From Thermoplasmata archaeon (GTDB lineage Archaea > Thermoplasmatota > Thermoplasmata > Thermoplasmatales > Thermoplasmataceae), in assembly GCA_021797265.1 (NCBI GenBank), contig JAJZZZ010000037.1, positions 1 to 12,160 on the forward strand: a DNA stretch of 12,160 nt, given 5' to 3'. The notes under the pieces were generated by a model that had not been told where the DNA came from, made no database searches, and saw only the letters and a program-made list of their open reading frames with translations. The position numbers and the translations under genes were made by a program. How positions within the stretch are numbered: position 1 is the stretch's first letter; the number at the start of each line of letters is the position of its first letter. Positions 1 through 6,546 of this stretch are shown here, piece by piece.

Positions 1-732
1 TGTGACCTTCTTCAGGTTTTCCGCGGCCATGCCCATGATCTTTTTGCCTGTCTGAGTTGAACCTGTAAAACTTATCATGGACACACGGTCATCGGTGCAC
101 AGGGTGTTTCCAACCTCGGTTCCGGTGCCCGCAACGATATTTATGACGCCGGGAGGAAAACCGGCCTCCTGTATGTCTCTGGCCAGCATCAGTGCAGTTA
201 CGGGAGTGTGGTGAGATGGCTTCAGAACGATTGAGTTTCCTGCAAGAATGGCAGGGGCAATCTTCCACACTGCCATGAGGAAGGGCACATTCCATGGGGC
301 AATGGCTCCAATAACTCCCATGGGGGCATTCTGCACAATACCGGTTGTGTCAGGATACTCCGGATGAGTGATCTCCCTTGAAAACTTGAATTCCTGGGTA
401 CTGGCGAAGTACTCGATATGCGATATGCCAAGCGGGATATCCATGAGGGTGCTCTGCCTTATTGTCTTGCCAGTGTTGGCAGATTCCATTCTGGCATATT
501 CATAGCTCTTATCCTGCACTAGGGCGGCGAGCTTCTCAAGCAGCTTCTGTCTCTCTCCTATGGATGTCTTCACCCAGGTCTTATGGAACGCAGAATCGGC
601 AGCATCTATGGCTTCAATGGCAGACTTCTTGCTGCCCAGTACAACAGTTGCCACTTCGGACCCATCTGCAGGGCTAACAAGCTTTGTCTTCTTTCCATCC
701 TCAACAAATTCCCCGTTCACGTAATTTCCCAT
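1..732 (-). CDS. Aldehyde dehydrogenase, N-terminal 244 residues (runs off left edge)
   Basis: This is an NAD(P)-dependent aldehyde dehydrogenase that would oxidise an aldehyde to its acid in the cytoplasm. The visible part begins with the usual short beta strand (NYVNGEF) and contains the Rossmann-type cofactor domain: the PWN oxyanion-hole motif at residues 146-148, the cofactor lysine in KPSHHTP (K171) and FTGSTQTG at 222-229. The catalytic Glu and Cys lie beyond the window. The residue three after the lysine, usually Glu in NAD-dependent members (KPAEQTP type), is His174, so cofactor preference may differ from standard NAD enzymes. I chose ATG at 732; an in-frame TTG at 744 lies closer to the expected transcription start and is possible. 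It is divergent from the MFS transporter and may oxidise an aldehyde made by the nearby PLP lyase, which is inference. The substrate cannot be read from this fragment. Confidence 0.93.
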   Translation of the reverse strand, partial: MGNYVNGEFVEDGKKTKLVSPADGSEVATVVLGSKKSAIEAIDAADSAFHKTWVKTSIGERQKLLEKLAALVQDKSYEYARMESANTGKTIRQSTLMDIPLGISHIEYFASTQEFKFSREITHPEYPDTTGIVQNAPMGVIGAIAPWNVPFLMAVWKIAPAILAGNSIVLKPSHHTPVTALMLARDIQEAGFPPGVINIVAGTGTEVGNTLCTDDRVSMISFTGSTQTGKKIMGMAAENLKKVT

Positions 733-770
733 GATGTCAGTCAATTCACAACAACCCCTGTGTGATCAGC

Positions 771-780
771 AATTTTAAGG
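771..780 (-). promoter_or_regulatory. TATA-like box for the aldehyde dehydrogenase
   Basis: On the minus strand this reads CCTTAAAATT, the same form as the box in front of the divergent MFS gene (CCTTAAAATA). It is centred about 31 bp upstream of the in-frame TTG at 744 and 43 bp upstream of the ATG at 732. Transcription should therefore start near 745-750, leaving either a nearly leaderless TTG start or a leader of about 15 nt before the ATG. Confidence 0.45.
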
Positions 781-890
781 TATTAATTTTTACTCGCCCT
801 ATATACGGAATTTCATTATGCACTTCCTCCGAGGGAGATATAACCCTGTACCGTTGCGTCTGCACATGTATGGAGCATTGATCCTCCAAA

Positions 891-902
891 CCTTAAAATA
901 TA
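891..902 (+). promoter_or_regulatory. TATA-like box for the MFS transporter
   Basis: CCTTAAAATATA is centred about 26 bp upstream of the TTG start at 923, which is the archaeal TATA-to-start spacing. It supports a leaderless mRNA and the choice of TTG as start codon. The octamer ATATACGG overlaps its 3' end (898-905) and also occurs at 801-808 in the same divergent region. Confidence 0.55.
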
Positions 903-922
903 CGGGATAGCATAAGTTTAAG

Positions 923-2212
923 TTGGAAAAAATCACATCGGATCATGCCGATCCCCGCAGATGGGGCATACTGATGGGTTTCACACTTATATCAATGTCA
1001 TCTCAGATAGTCTGGCTCAATTTTGCCGGCATTGTGAGCCCACAGACGCAGGACATATTCCACGTGGGCCTGGGGCAGATCAGCCTCATATCTGCAGTGT
1101 GGCCCCTTGTTTTCATTCCTCTTTCCATGCCGGCCGGCCTGCTGGTTGACAGGTGGGGATTCAGGAAGACAGTCATTCTTGGTGGCGGCATAATCATGGT
1201 TTTTTCATGGCTCAGGATTATTTCTGGCACGGACTTCACCTCCCTCTTCGTCTTCGAGAGCCTCGCTGCCATAGGCCAGCCATTCATATTCAACAGCATT
1301 TCCAAGCTTTCGGGAGATTGGTTTCCTTCCGGCGAGCAGACGGTTGCAAATGGAATTGGAACCATGGGGCAGATCGTTGGGATGATGATCGCCCTTGTCA
1401 TGGTCCCCATAATGGTTCCCAATGCCATATACGTGGAACTGAGGAACAATTTTCTTGTGGTATCTGCCATTGCCACAGCATCCTTCGTCATATTCCTGGC
1501 ATTCTCCAGGGACAGGCCTGCCGCAGCAGTGTTGGCCGAGGCCCATGGGGAAGGAATTTTTAGCCAGATGAAGTCCCTCATCAGCCTCAGGAACATCGTG
1601 ATCCTGATGGTTCTGTTCTTCATTGGTGTCGGAATATTCAGCGGGTTTGTCCAGTGGATAGAAGCTATCCTGTTCAGCAGAGGTATCCCATCACTCTACG
1701 GGGGTCTCACCGGTGCCGCAATGCTCATCAGCGGCATAATTGGCATGGTGGTGGTTTCAGTGCTGGCAGACAGGTACAAACGCCTGAAATTTATACTCAT
1801 AATCAACACCCTTATTGCCGGAGTGTTCCTCATTTTTTTCAGCTTCCGTGTTGACCTCATCTATTATGTTGCAGTATCGGTGGTCATAGGATTCTTCCTT
1901 CTGTCCCTTGCACCCGTTGGGCTCCAGCTGTCACTTGAGACTGCCGGAGAGGAACGTGCAGGGACCGCTGCTGGAATGGTCTGGTTGACATCGCAGGTAG
2001 GTGCCCTCTTCTTCATTCTCCTTCTGCCAGCCCTTGAGGGTGTACAGGCAACAATTAATTTTATGCCCGGAAACTTATGGTTCCTTGCAGTCATATCCAT
2101 GGCTGTGCTGGCGCTGGCTGGATTTGGCCTGAGCTTTGCCATAGGAGAGAAGAAATATGCAGAATCATTTGGGGAAACAATTGAACCGGCATCAGAAGAA
2201 GGGGAAGACTGA
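923..2212 (+). CDS. MFS transporter, FLVCR-like
   Basis: A 429-residue integral membrane protein with about twelve hydrophobic segments, the usual size for the major facilitator superfamily. The loop 2-3 motif is visible as GLLVDRWGFRK (residues 72-82), and a second copy, ADRYKRLK, follows in the C-terminal half. The stretch from the first loop to residue 165 (IPLSMPAG, IGQPFIFN, then GDWFPSGEQ and GTMGQIVG) resembles the FLVCR/DIRC2 group more than sugar or drug transporters. Animal FLVCR proteins carry choline and ethanolamine, with a disputed role in heme. I infer an organic amine or related solute, with low confidence on substrate. Start: TTG at 923, supported by a TATA box 26 bp upstream and no ribosome site. 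The last 56 bases overlap the phosphatase gene, so the two are probably co-transcribed. The acidic tail (EPASEEGED) is cytoplasmic-like. Confidence 0.9.
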   Translation: MEKITSDHADPRRWGILMGFTLISMSSQIVWLNFAGIVSPQTQDIFHVGLGQISLISAVWPLVFIPLSMPAGLLVDRWGFRKTVILGGGIIMVFSWLRIISGTDFTSLFVFESLAAIGQPFIFNSISKLSGDWFPSGEQTVANGIGTMGQIVGMMIALVMVPIMVPNAIYVELRNNFLVVSAIATASFVIFLAFSRDRPAAAVLAEAHGEGIFSQMKSLISLRNIVILMVLFFIGVGIFSGFVQWIEAILFSRGIPSLYGGLTGAAMLISGIIGMVVVSVLADRYKRLKFILIINTLIAGVFLIFFSFRVDLIYYVAVSVVIGFFLLSLAPVGLQLSLETAGEERAGTAAGMVWLTSQVGALFFILLLPALEGVQATINFMPGNLWFLAVISMAVLALAGFGLSFAIGEKKYAESFGETIEPASEEGED

Positions 2213-2711
2213 TGCATGGCTGCTCATGATGGATCTAGACGGGACGGTCTGGGATCACCTTGACATATCAAGTGTGAGGCCTCCGTACCACACAGCTGGA
2301 CCCGGAAAGATTCGGAACCAGGATGGCACTGTCATTACGGTATTCCCAGAGGCCCTTGAATTCATCAGGTGGTGCCGCTCCAATGGTGCCATAACATGCA
2401 CACTGAGCTGGAATCACCGGGACTATGTCATGGAAGCCCTTGAGAAACTTGGAATAATGGAACTCTTCGACTATCACGAGACAGAATTCTCCCCGGCCAA
2501 GGACCAGAGAATTCTCCACCTGCTTGACGTGCTTCGGCAGAAGGGAACAACACTAACACCGGAAAGGATTGTATATGTTGATGACAGGGACATCCACATG
2601 GATGACATACGGCGGAATGTTGGGAATATTCTTTTCCTGCATATATGGAAGGAAGTCAGGAACTATGAGGAAGCACGGGCAATCATCAGGAACAGGATTA
2701 TTGCGGAGTGA
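2157..2711 (+). CDS. HAD-superfamily phosphatase, MDP-1-like
   Basis: A 184-residue soluble hydrolase of the haloacid dehalogenase superfamily, close to the magnesium-dependent phosphatase-1 (acid phosphatase, C0-cap) group, which dephosphorylates small molecules or phosphotyrosine/sugar-type substrates. Motif I is DLDGTVW with nucleophile Asp26 and acid/base Asp28. Motif II is Ser84 in TLSWN, the conserved Lys is Lys115, and motif IV is VDDRD (Asp142, Asp143). There is no large cap domain. I chose ATG at 2157, which has GGAG nine bases upstream (2144-2147) and overlaps the transporter by 56 bases; ATG at 2226 would leave only two residues before the DLDGT strand, and TTG codons at 2169 or 2181 are alternatives. 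The stop lies 14 bases inside the 3' end of the opposing kinase gene. A role in removing phosphate from a product of the adjacent pathway is inference. Confidence 0.88.
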   Translation: MQNHLGKQLNRHQKKGKTDAWLLMMDLDGTVWDHLDISSVRPPYHTAGPGKIRNQDGTVITVFPEALEFIRWCRSNGAITCTLSWNHRDYVMEALEKLGIMELFDYHETEFSPAKDQRILHLLDVLRQKGTTLTPERIVYVDDRDIHMDDIRRNVGNILFLHIWKEVRNYEEARAIIRNRIIAE

Positions 2712-4269
2712 ATTTGACCTCCCTGCTGTTCATCTCCCGCATTGATGAACTGTTGTTTTTATAATAGCTTACGAATTGTGTGAATAACATGTCATAGTCC
2801 TTGGTATTACGGGCTTCCGGTTCGAATGCCCTTGTTTTCTCCCTGAGCACCTTGAGATCGCCTGCTTTCATGATTCCGGAACCCACAGCAGAGAGCAACG
2901 CAGCGCCCTTCACTGTGGAATACCTTGGATTTTCCACAACAAGGATCCGCCTGTCCAGAACGTCGGCATAAATCTGGGACCAAGTGCTGGAAATAACACC
3001 GCCTCCGGCCATAAGGATATGGTCGGACTTCTTCCCCATGAATTTCTCCACTATGCCCAATAGCCAGCGGGAGTTCATGGCAACACCCTCCATCACCGAT
3101 CTTATCATGTCAGATCTGTTGTTGTTCAGCCCCATATTGAAGAAACCTCCCCTGAGGAAAGGGTTCTCAACAGGTGCTCGCTCACCGAAAAGCCATGGGA
3201 AGAAGACCAGGCCGTTTGAACAAGCCGAGGATGCCCTGCATTCCCTGTCAATTATGTCATACTTATCATTCCCTTCAATGGATAATAGCTTCGACACGTA
3301 TTCAAGGCAGTTGCAGGCATTCTCCTGTTCGGCCGCTATGAAATATTTTCCCGGAATTGCCGAAGGCAGTGAAGCGATGTTGTGAAAGATGTCAGTCTTC
3401 TTGTAGGGCACATGGGCAGTGACCCATGACGATGTTCCAAGATAAATATGCACATCATTGTCATCTACCGCACCCACGCCTATGAGCGAACACTGGGTGT
3501 CACCGCAGCCTGCAATGACACTGGCTCTGCTGGAAATGCCAGTAATGTTGCAAACTTCTTCCCTGATAGTTCCAACAATGGATACTGGCGAAACAAGGTC
3601 GGGAAGCTTCGATGCGTCAATGGAATTCATCCTGATGAGGCGCTGGTTGTAGACCACGTGGGAGGAATTCCTGTTGTCCGTGGACCACAGCAGTGCAACA
3701 TTATCCCATGAAGCAACAATCTTTCCCGTGAGCCTCGACACTATGAAGTCCTTGGGTTCCACGAATTTGTATGCCATTCCATAGATTTCAGGCATGAACC
3801 GCTTTATGTAAAGTATGTGCGCCAGTGAATCCTTTCCCGAATGTGCAGGAGCGCCACCAGTGGTGCGCAGCCACCTGACCAGCTTATCCACACGGTATCC
3901 TGATATGGACGGGAATCCCCCTGATATTTCCCTTATTATCTCCTCGCCTCTGGTATCCATCCAGACGATGGCAGGGGCAATGGGATCTCCATTCATGTCG
4001 ACTGCAACAGTGCCTGACCACTGGCCTGTTACGCCGATGGATGATATCTTGCCTGTGCCAGCGGATTTGACAACATCCCTAATTCCAGTAACCACTGCAT
4101 TCCACCAGTCCTCCGGGTTCTGTTCGGCCCTCCCGTCACCAGATACGGATAGAGGGTAGGAGTTGACGCTCATTGCAATTATGTTACCTGAGGAATCCAC
4201 AAGTGCAACCTTGCAGGACGATGTACCCAGATCTATTCCCAGGAAAATGTCTCCCGATTCTGCATTCAT
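2698..4269 (-). CDS. FGGY-family carbohydrate kinase (xylulokinase-like)
   Basis: A cytoplasmic ATP-dependent kinase of the FGGY family, which phosphorylates sugars, sugar acids or polyols (xylulose, ribulose, gluconate, glycerol). The phosphate-1 loop is FLGIDLGTSSCK near the N-terminus, followed by GQWSGTVAVD and IVWMDTRG in the sugar-binding domain. The second ATPase domain begins with IYLGTSSW and carries MAGGGVISSTW and ENPRYSTVKGAALL near the end. At 523 residues it has normal family length. I prefer ATG at 4269, eight bases after the lyase stop; an in-frame GTG at 4296 would overlap the lyase by 19 bases and add nine residues. Neither has a clear Shine-Dalgarno site. It is co-directional with the PLP lyase and almost certainly in the same transcript, so it may phosphorylate the lyase substrate. 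The precise sugar or polyol cannot be read from the sequence. Confidence 0.92.
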   Translation of the reverse strand: MNAESGDIFLGIDLGTSSCKVALVDSSGNIIAMSVNSYPLSVSGDGRAEQNPEDWWNAVVTGIRDVVKSAGTGKISSIGVTGQWSGTVAVDMNGDPIAPAIVWMDTRGEEIIREISGGFPSISGYRVDKLVRWLRTTGGAPAHSGKDSLAHILYIKRFMPEIYGMAYKFVEPKDFIVSRLTGKIVASWDNVALLWSTDNRNSSHVVYNQRLIRMNSIDASKLPDLVSPVSIVGTIREEVCNITGISSRASVIAGCGDTQCSLIGVGAVDDNDVHIYLGTSSWVTAHVPYKKTDIFHNIASLPSAIPGKYFIAAEQENACNCLEYVSKLLSIEGNDKYDIIDRECRASSACSNGLVFFPWLFGERAPVENPFLRGGFFNMGLNNNRSDMIRSVMEGVAMNSRWLLGIVEKFMGKKSDHILMAGGGVISSTWSQIYADVLDRRILVVENPRYSTVKGAALLSAVGSGIMKAGDLKVLREKTRAFEPEARNTKDYDMLFTQFVSYYKNNSSSMREMNSREVKFTPQ

Positions 4270-4277
4270 ATGGGGAA

Positions 4278-5672
4278 TCACTGGCTGTACAGCCACTCCA
4301 CGATATTCTTCAGGAAGAATCTCACCTGTTCCTCGGGAAGGGCAGATGCCATGCCATAAACTGGAGCCATTCCTGCTTCTGATTTACCTCCCCTGGCGGC
4401 TTCATCAACGGATGCCCTCAGATCTTCAAGGAACTTCTCCTTCACTCCTGGATACGTCTGCCTCATGGTGAGGGCTATATGGAAGGCGGGCGGGTTTGCA
4501 AGGCCACTGAGCATCCAGCCTTTCTTTCCCATTATGTCCATTATCCTGTATGCACCCGCATTCTCCGAGGACATGGCAATCACCCACAGGGGATCACCCA
4601 GTATCCTGATTCCAGGTATATTGCGGATACCGTTCTTGATGAATTTTCCAGTCTCGAGGATTTTCCTGGCTGATTCTTCATAGCCTTTGCGGCCCATGAG
4701 CAACATCACCGCCCATGCAGCAACAATGGGATAACCTGGCCTGCTTCCGGCCATGGTGGGAGTGAAATAGATTCCTCCCTGCCATGTTCCATTGGCATAG
4801 ATCTGCTGCTGGAAGAGTTCACTGTTCCGGTAAAGAAGTACCGAGGTCCCCTTTGGCCCGAAGCCATATTTGTGGGTGTCCATGGATATTGAAGTGATGC
4901 CGGGCAGCGAGAAATCAAACTTCCCTGTGTGGTACCCCAGTTTCTCAGCCCAAGGGATTATGAAACCGCCAAGGCAAGCATCCACATGCATGCCTATATT
5001 GTGGTCGGCAGCAATTTCAGACAGTTCCTCTATTGGATCAATAACACCATACGGGAAGGATGGTGCTGATCCAACGATTGCAACAGTATTTGGTGTTATT
5101 GCATTCTTGACTCTCTCCACATCAACACGGTAGCTGTCATCAAGGTCCACAAATACAGGCTTCATGCAGAAATAGTCACATGCCTTCAGGAATGCCGCAT
5201 GGGCAGAGGTTGGAAGAATTATCTCGGGATTACTAATTCCTTTGGCAGACTGGTAATAGTCACGGTACGTTTTCATGGCCAGGAGTATGCTTTCAGTCCC
5301 GCCCGATGTGACTGATCCCCGGACCGCCTCATTACCATTCATTATTCCTGAGGACATGGCAACAATCTCATTCTCCATTTTTGTCAGGCTCGGCCATATA
5401 TCAGGATGAAGGGGGTTTGACTGCGAATAGGTGTGATAGACCTTCTCCAGAAAATCAAGCAGATCCTCTCCGCCATGGTACACGGCACCGGATACCTTGC
5501 CAAGCTTCCATGGTTGGTTCTCACTTTCCGCGTATTTCCTTAGCTGGTTCAGGATGTCATCCTTTCCCATGCCATTCTCGGGCATATTTGAAATTCTTTT
5601 CCCGGGATTGTCGTAGGGCTTAAGTCTCTTCCTGAGGTCTTCCATCATGCTTGTTACGTCAAGGTCATCCAT
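4278..5672 (-). CDS. PLP-dependent lyase, sphingosine-1-phosphate lyase family
   Basis: A 464-residue fold-type I PLP enzyme. Known family members cleave the C2-C3 bond of phosphorylated 2-amino alcohols, giving phosphoethanolamine and an aldehyde. The assignment rests on features typical of sphingosine-1-phosphate lyases rather than glutamate or tyrosine decarboxylases: GKVSGAVY (58-65), SNPLHPDIWP (85-94), VTSGGTES (121-128), His158 expected to stack on PLP, HVDACLGGF with Asp231, the Schiff-base lysine Lys268 in DTHKYGFGPKG, TPTMAGSRPG (304-313) and the C-terminal VYGMA (438-442). It lacks the N-terminal membrane helix of the eukaryotic enzymes, so it should be soluble. ATG at 5672 follows a TATA-like box by about 29 bp. 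It heads the two-gene unit with the kinase. Archaea are not known for sphingolipids, so the real substrate is probably another phosphorylated amino alcohol. Confidence 0.9.
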   Translation of the reverse strand: MDDLDVTSMMEDLRKRLKPYDNPGKRISNMPENGMGKDDILNQLRKYAESENQPWKLGKVSGAVYHGGEDLLDFLEKVYHTYSQSNPLHPDIWPSLTKMENEIVAMSSGIMNGNEAVRGSVTSGGTESILLAMKTYRDYYQSAKGISNPEIILPTSAHAAFLKACDYFCMKPVFVDLDDSYRVDVERVKNAITPNTVAIVGSAPSFPYGVIDPIEELSEIAADHNIGMHVDACLGGFIIPWAEKLGYHTGKFDFSLPGITSISMDTHKYGFGPKGTSVLLYRNSELFQQQIYANGTWQGGIYFTPTMAGSRPGYPIVAAWAVMLLMGRKGYEESARKILETGKFIKNGIRNIPGIRILGDPLWVIAMSSENAGAYRIMDIMGKKGWMLSGLANPPAFHIALTMRQTYPGVKEKFLEDLRASVDEAARGGKSEAGMAPVYGMASALPEEQVRFFLKNIVEWLYSQ

Positions 5673-5690
5673 GTAAAAAGTTACGCACTT

Positions 5691-5714
5691 TACTCCTTAA
5701 ATTTTTGTGGAGTA
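5691..5714. repeat. Inverted repeat bracketing the lyase TATA box
   Basis: TACTCC (5691-5696) and GGAGTA (5709-5714) are perfect inverted copies separated by 12 bp that contain the lyase TATA-like box. A protein bound here would block TBP, so an operator is one reading; a chance repeat of six pairs in AT-rich DNA is the other. Confidence 0.4.
5697..5706 (-). promoter_or_regulatory. TATA-like box for the lyase-kinase operon
   Basis: On the minus strand AAAAATTTAA is centred about 29 bp upstream of the lyase ATG at 5672, consistent with a leaderless transcript. It sits inside the 12-bp spacer of an inverted repeat (5691-5714). Confidence 0.45.
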
Positions 5715-5715
5715 G

Positions 5716-5737
5716 TAATGCAAAGTACTTTGAATTA
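5716..5737. promoter_or_regulatory. 22-bp near-perfect palindrome, candidate operator
   Basis: The core CAAAGTACTTTG (5721-5732) is a perfect 12-bp palindrome. The symmetry continues outward with TAAT on the left and ATTA on the right, broken by one pair (5720/5733), so 10 of 11 pairs match. It lies between the two divergent TATA boxes, roughly 45-65 bp upstream of both start codons, a natural place for a dimeric regulator acting on the lyase-kinase operon, the unknown membrane protein, or both. The regulator is not identifiable. Confidence 0.5.
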
Positions 5738-5755
5738 ATATGCCCAATAAATGAT

Positions 5756-5764
5756 TATATATAA
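5756..5764 (+). promoter_or_regulatory. TATA box for the beta-repeat membrane protein
   Basis: TATATATAA is centred about 28 bp upstream of the ATG at 5788, with no ribosome-binding site between, which is the pattern of a leaderless archaeal mRNA. Confidence 0.6.
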
Positions 5765-5787
5765 CAATCTGCATTAATCCATCTGAT

Positions 5788-6438
5788 ATGACAGAATATA
5801 CGCTGTCAAATGGCTCCATTCTGAAAAATGGCGAGAAGGTCGGTGAAATCAGCCGCGAATCTAATGGAATGAGAACATCATCCATTGTCATAACAGGCAC
5901 GCCATCCTTTCGCATTGTCAGGGATGACCTGGGGTCATTCAGAATCTTCAGAAATGGAGGAGAAGTCGGCAAGGAATACCGTGGGTTGAAACTTGATTAC
6001 GAAGGCCAGATCTATGAAGTGCCTCGAAGAGAGTTATCCGGATTTCCAACCGGTATGTCAAACACCCTTCATATTATGTCTGGAGGCATGACAGTTGGAA
6101 CAATCACCAGAACATCAACAGGGCTCACTGCCTCGTCGGACTTCAATCCAGATGTCATGCTCATATACATGGCATTCCTGGCACCATATACATCGGGCAA
6201 CAGTGCTCCAATGAGGTATTATGGAAGCCGTCGGGGACCGATGCCCGCTTCATACAGGATAATATCACTTGTTCTTGGATTGGCTGCACTTGCGTTCCTG
6301 GGAATTGGTGACGAAATTCCCACAAAATTCCTGAACCCCCTTGATTCATTTGCTATTTTTGTTGTTCTGGCCATCCTTTCATACACAGTGAGAATAATTG
6401 GGAGAAGGAAATCCAGCAATGCGGAAGCGGTTCCATAG
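5788..6438 (+). CDS. Hypothetical membrane protein with three beta-rich repeats
   Basis: I do not recognise this 216-residue protein. Residues 1-115 are hydrophilic and strand-like and contain three copies of a pattern of hydrophobic pair, then N/G-G, VG, and a basic or polar strand: LKNGEKVGEISRES (12-25), FRNGGEVGKEYRG (54-66) and MSGGMTVGTITRTSTG (97-112). A linker rich in Pro, Ser, Tyr and Arg (132-155) leads to two hydrophobic helices (about 157-174 and 186-205) and a short basic tail (GRRKSS), suggesting a membrane-anchored protein with the tail and N-terminal domain probably in the cytoplasm. The repeated strands recall LURP-one/tubby-like folds, but only weakly. It has its own TATA box and is divergent from the lyase operon, sharing the palindrome at 5716-5737. 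A T-rich terminator follows, so it is probably monocistronic. Confidence 0.82.
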   Translation: MTEYTLSNGSILKNGEKVGEISRESNGMRTSSIVITGTPSFRIVRDDLGSFRIFRNGGEVGKEYRGLKLDYEGQIYEVPRRELSGFPTGMSNTLHIMSGGMTVGTITRTSTGLTASSDFNPDVMLIYMAFLAPYTSGNSAPMRYYGSRRGPMPASYRIISLVLGLAALAFLGIGDEIPTKFLNPLDSFAIFVVLAILSYTVRIIGRRKSSNAEAVP

Positions 6439-6461
6439 CCTGCCTCCTCTCCCATACGGAG

Positions 6462-6480
6462 TTTTTCTTTTTGTATTTTT
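6462..6480 (+). terminator. T-rich transcription terminator
   Basis: Three runs of five or more T (6462-6466, 6468-6472 and 6476-6480) follow the stop codon by about 25 bases. Archaeal RNA polymerase terminates at such T tracts. No strong GC hairpin precedes it. Confidence 0.55.
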
Positions 6481-6482
6481 GA

Positions 6483-6507
6483 CTTTCTAGAACATATTCT
6501 ACGAAAG
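6483..6507. repeat. Inverted repeat upstream of the glucose dehydrogenase promoter
   Basis: CTTTCTAGAA (6483-6492) pairs with TTCTA (6497-6501) and GAAAG (6503-6507), ten pairs with one unpaired C at 6502 and a four-base centre (CATA). It ends three bases before the TATA-like box of the dehydrogenase gene, so it may be an operator. It also follows the T-rich terminator directly, so part of the upstream gene's 3' end is an alternative. Confidence 0.45.
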
Positions 6508-6510
6508 CCT

Positions 6511-6518
6511 ATTTTAAG
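6511..6518 (+). promoter_or_regulatory. TATA-like box for glucose dehydrogenase
   Basis: ATTTTAAG is centred about 32 bp upstream of the ATG at 6547, so the transcript would begin about five bases before the start codon. No Shine-Dalgarno site is present. Confidence 0.45.
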
Positions 6519-6546
6519 AGCACAGCATGGCATTGATGTCTTAGAA

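Noticed and set aside
801..905. ATATACGG repeated at 801-808 and 898-905 in the divergent promoter region.
   Set aside because: Only eight bases, AT-rich and partly overlapping the MFS TATA box; weak evidence for a regulatory site.
1003..1623. 206-codon open frame antisense to the MFS transporter.
   Set aside because: It is a shadow of the transporter reading frame; the plus strand has clear family motifs and membrane periodicity, and the antisense translation does not.
4270..4296. GTG start at 4296 for the kinase, giving a 19-base overlap with the lyase.
   Set aside because: No ribosome site is properly spaced for it, and ATG at 4269 already gives a normal family N-terminus. It remains possible if translational coupling is used.
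5597..5672. N-terminal membrane helix of the lyase, as in eukaryotic sphingosine-1-phosphate lyases.
   Set aside because: Residues 1-25 are charged and hydrophilic; there is no hydrophobic segment, so the enzyme is predicted soluble.
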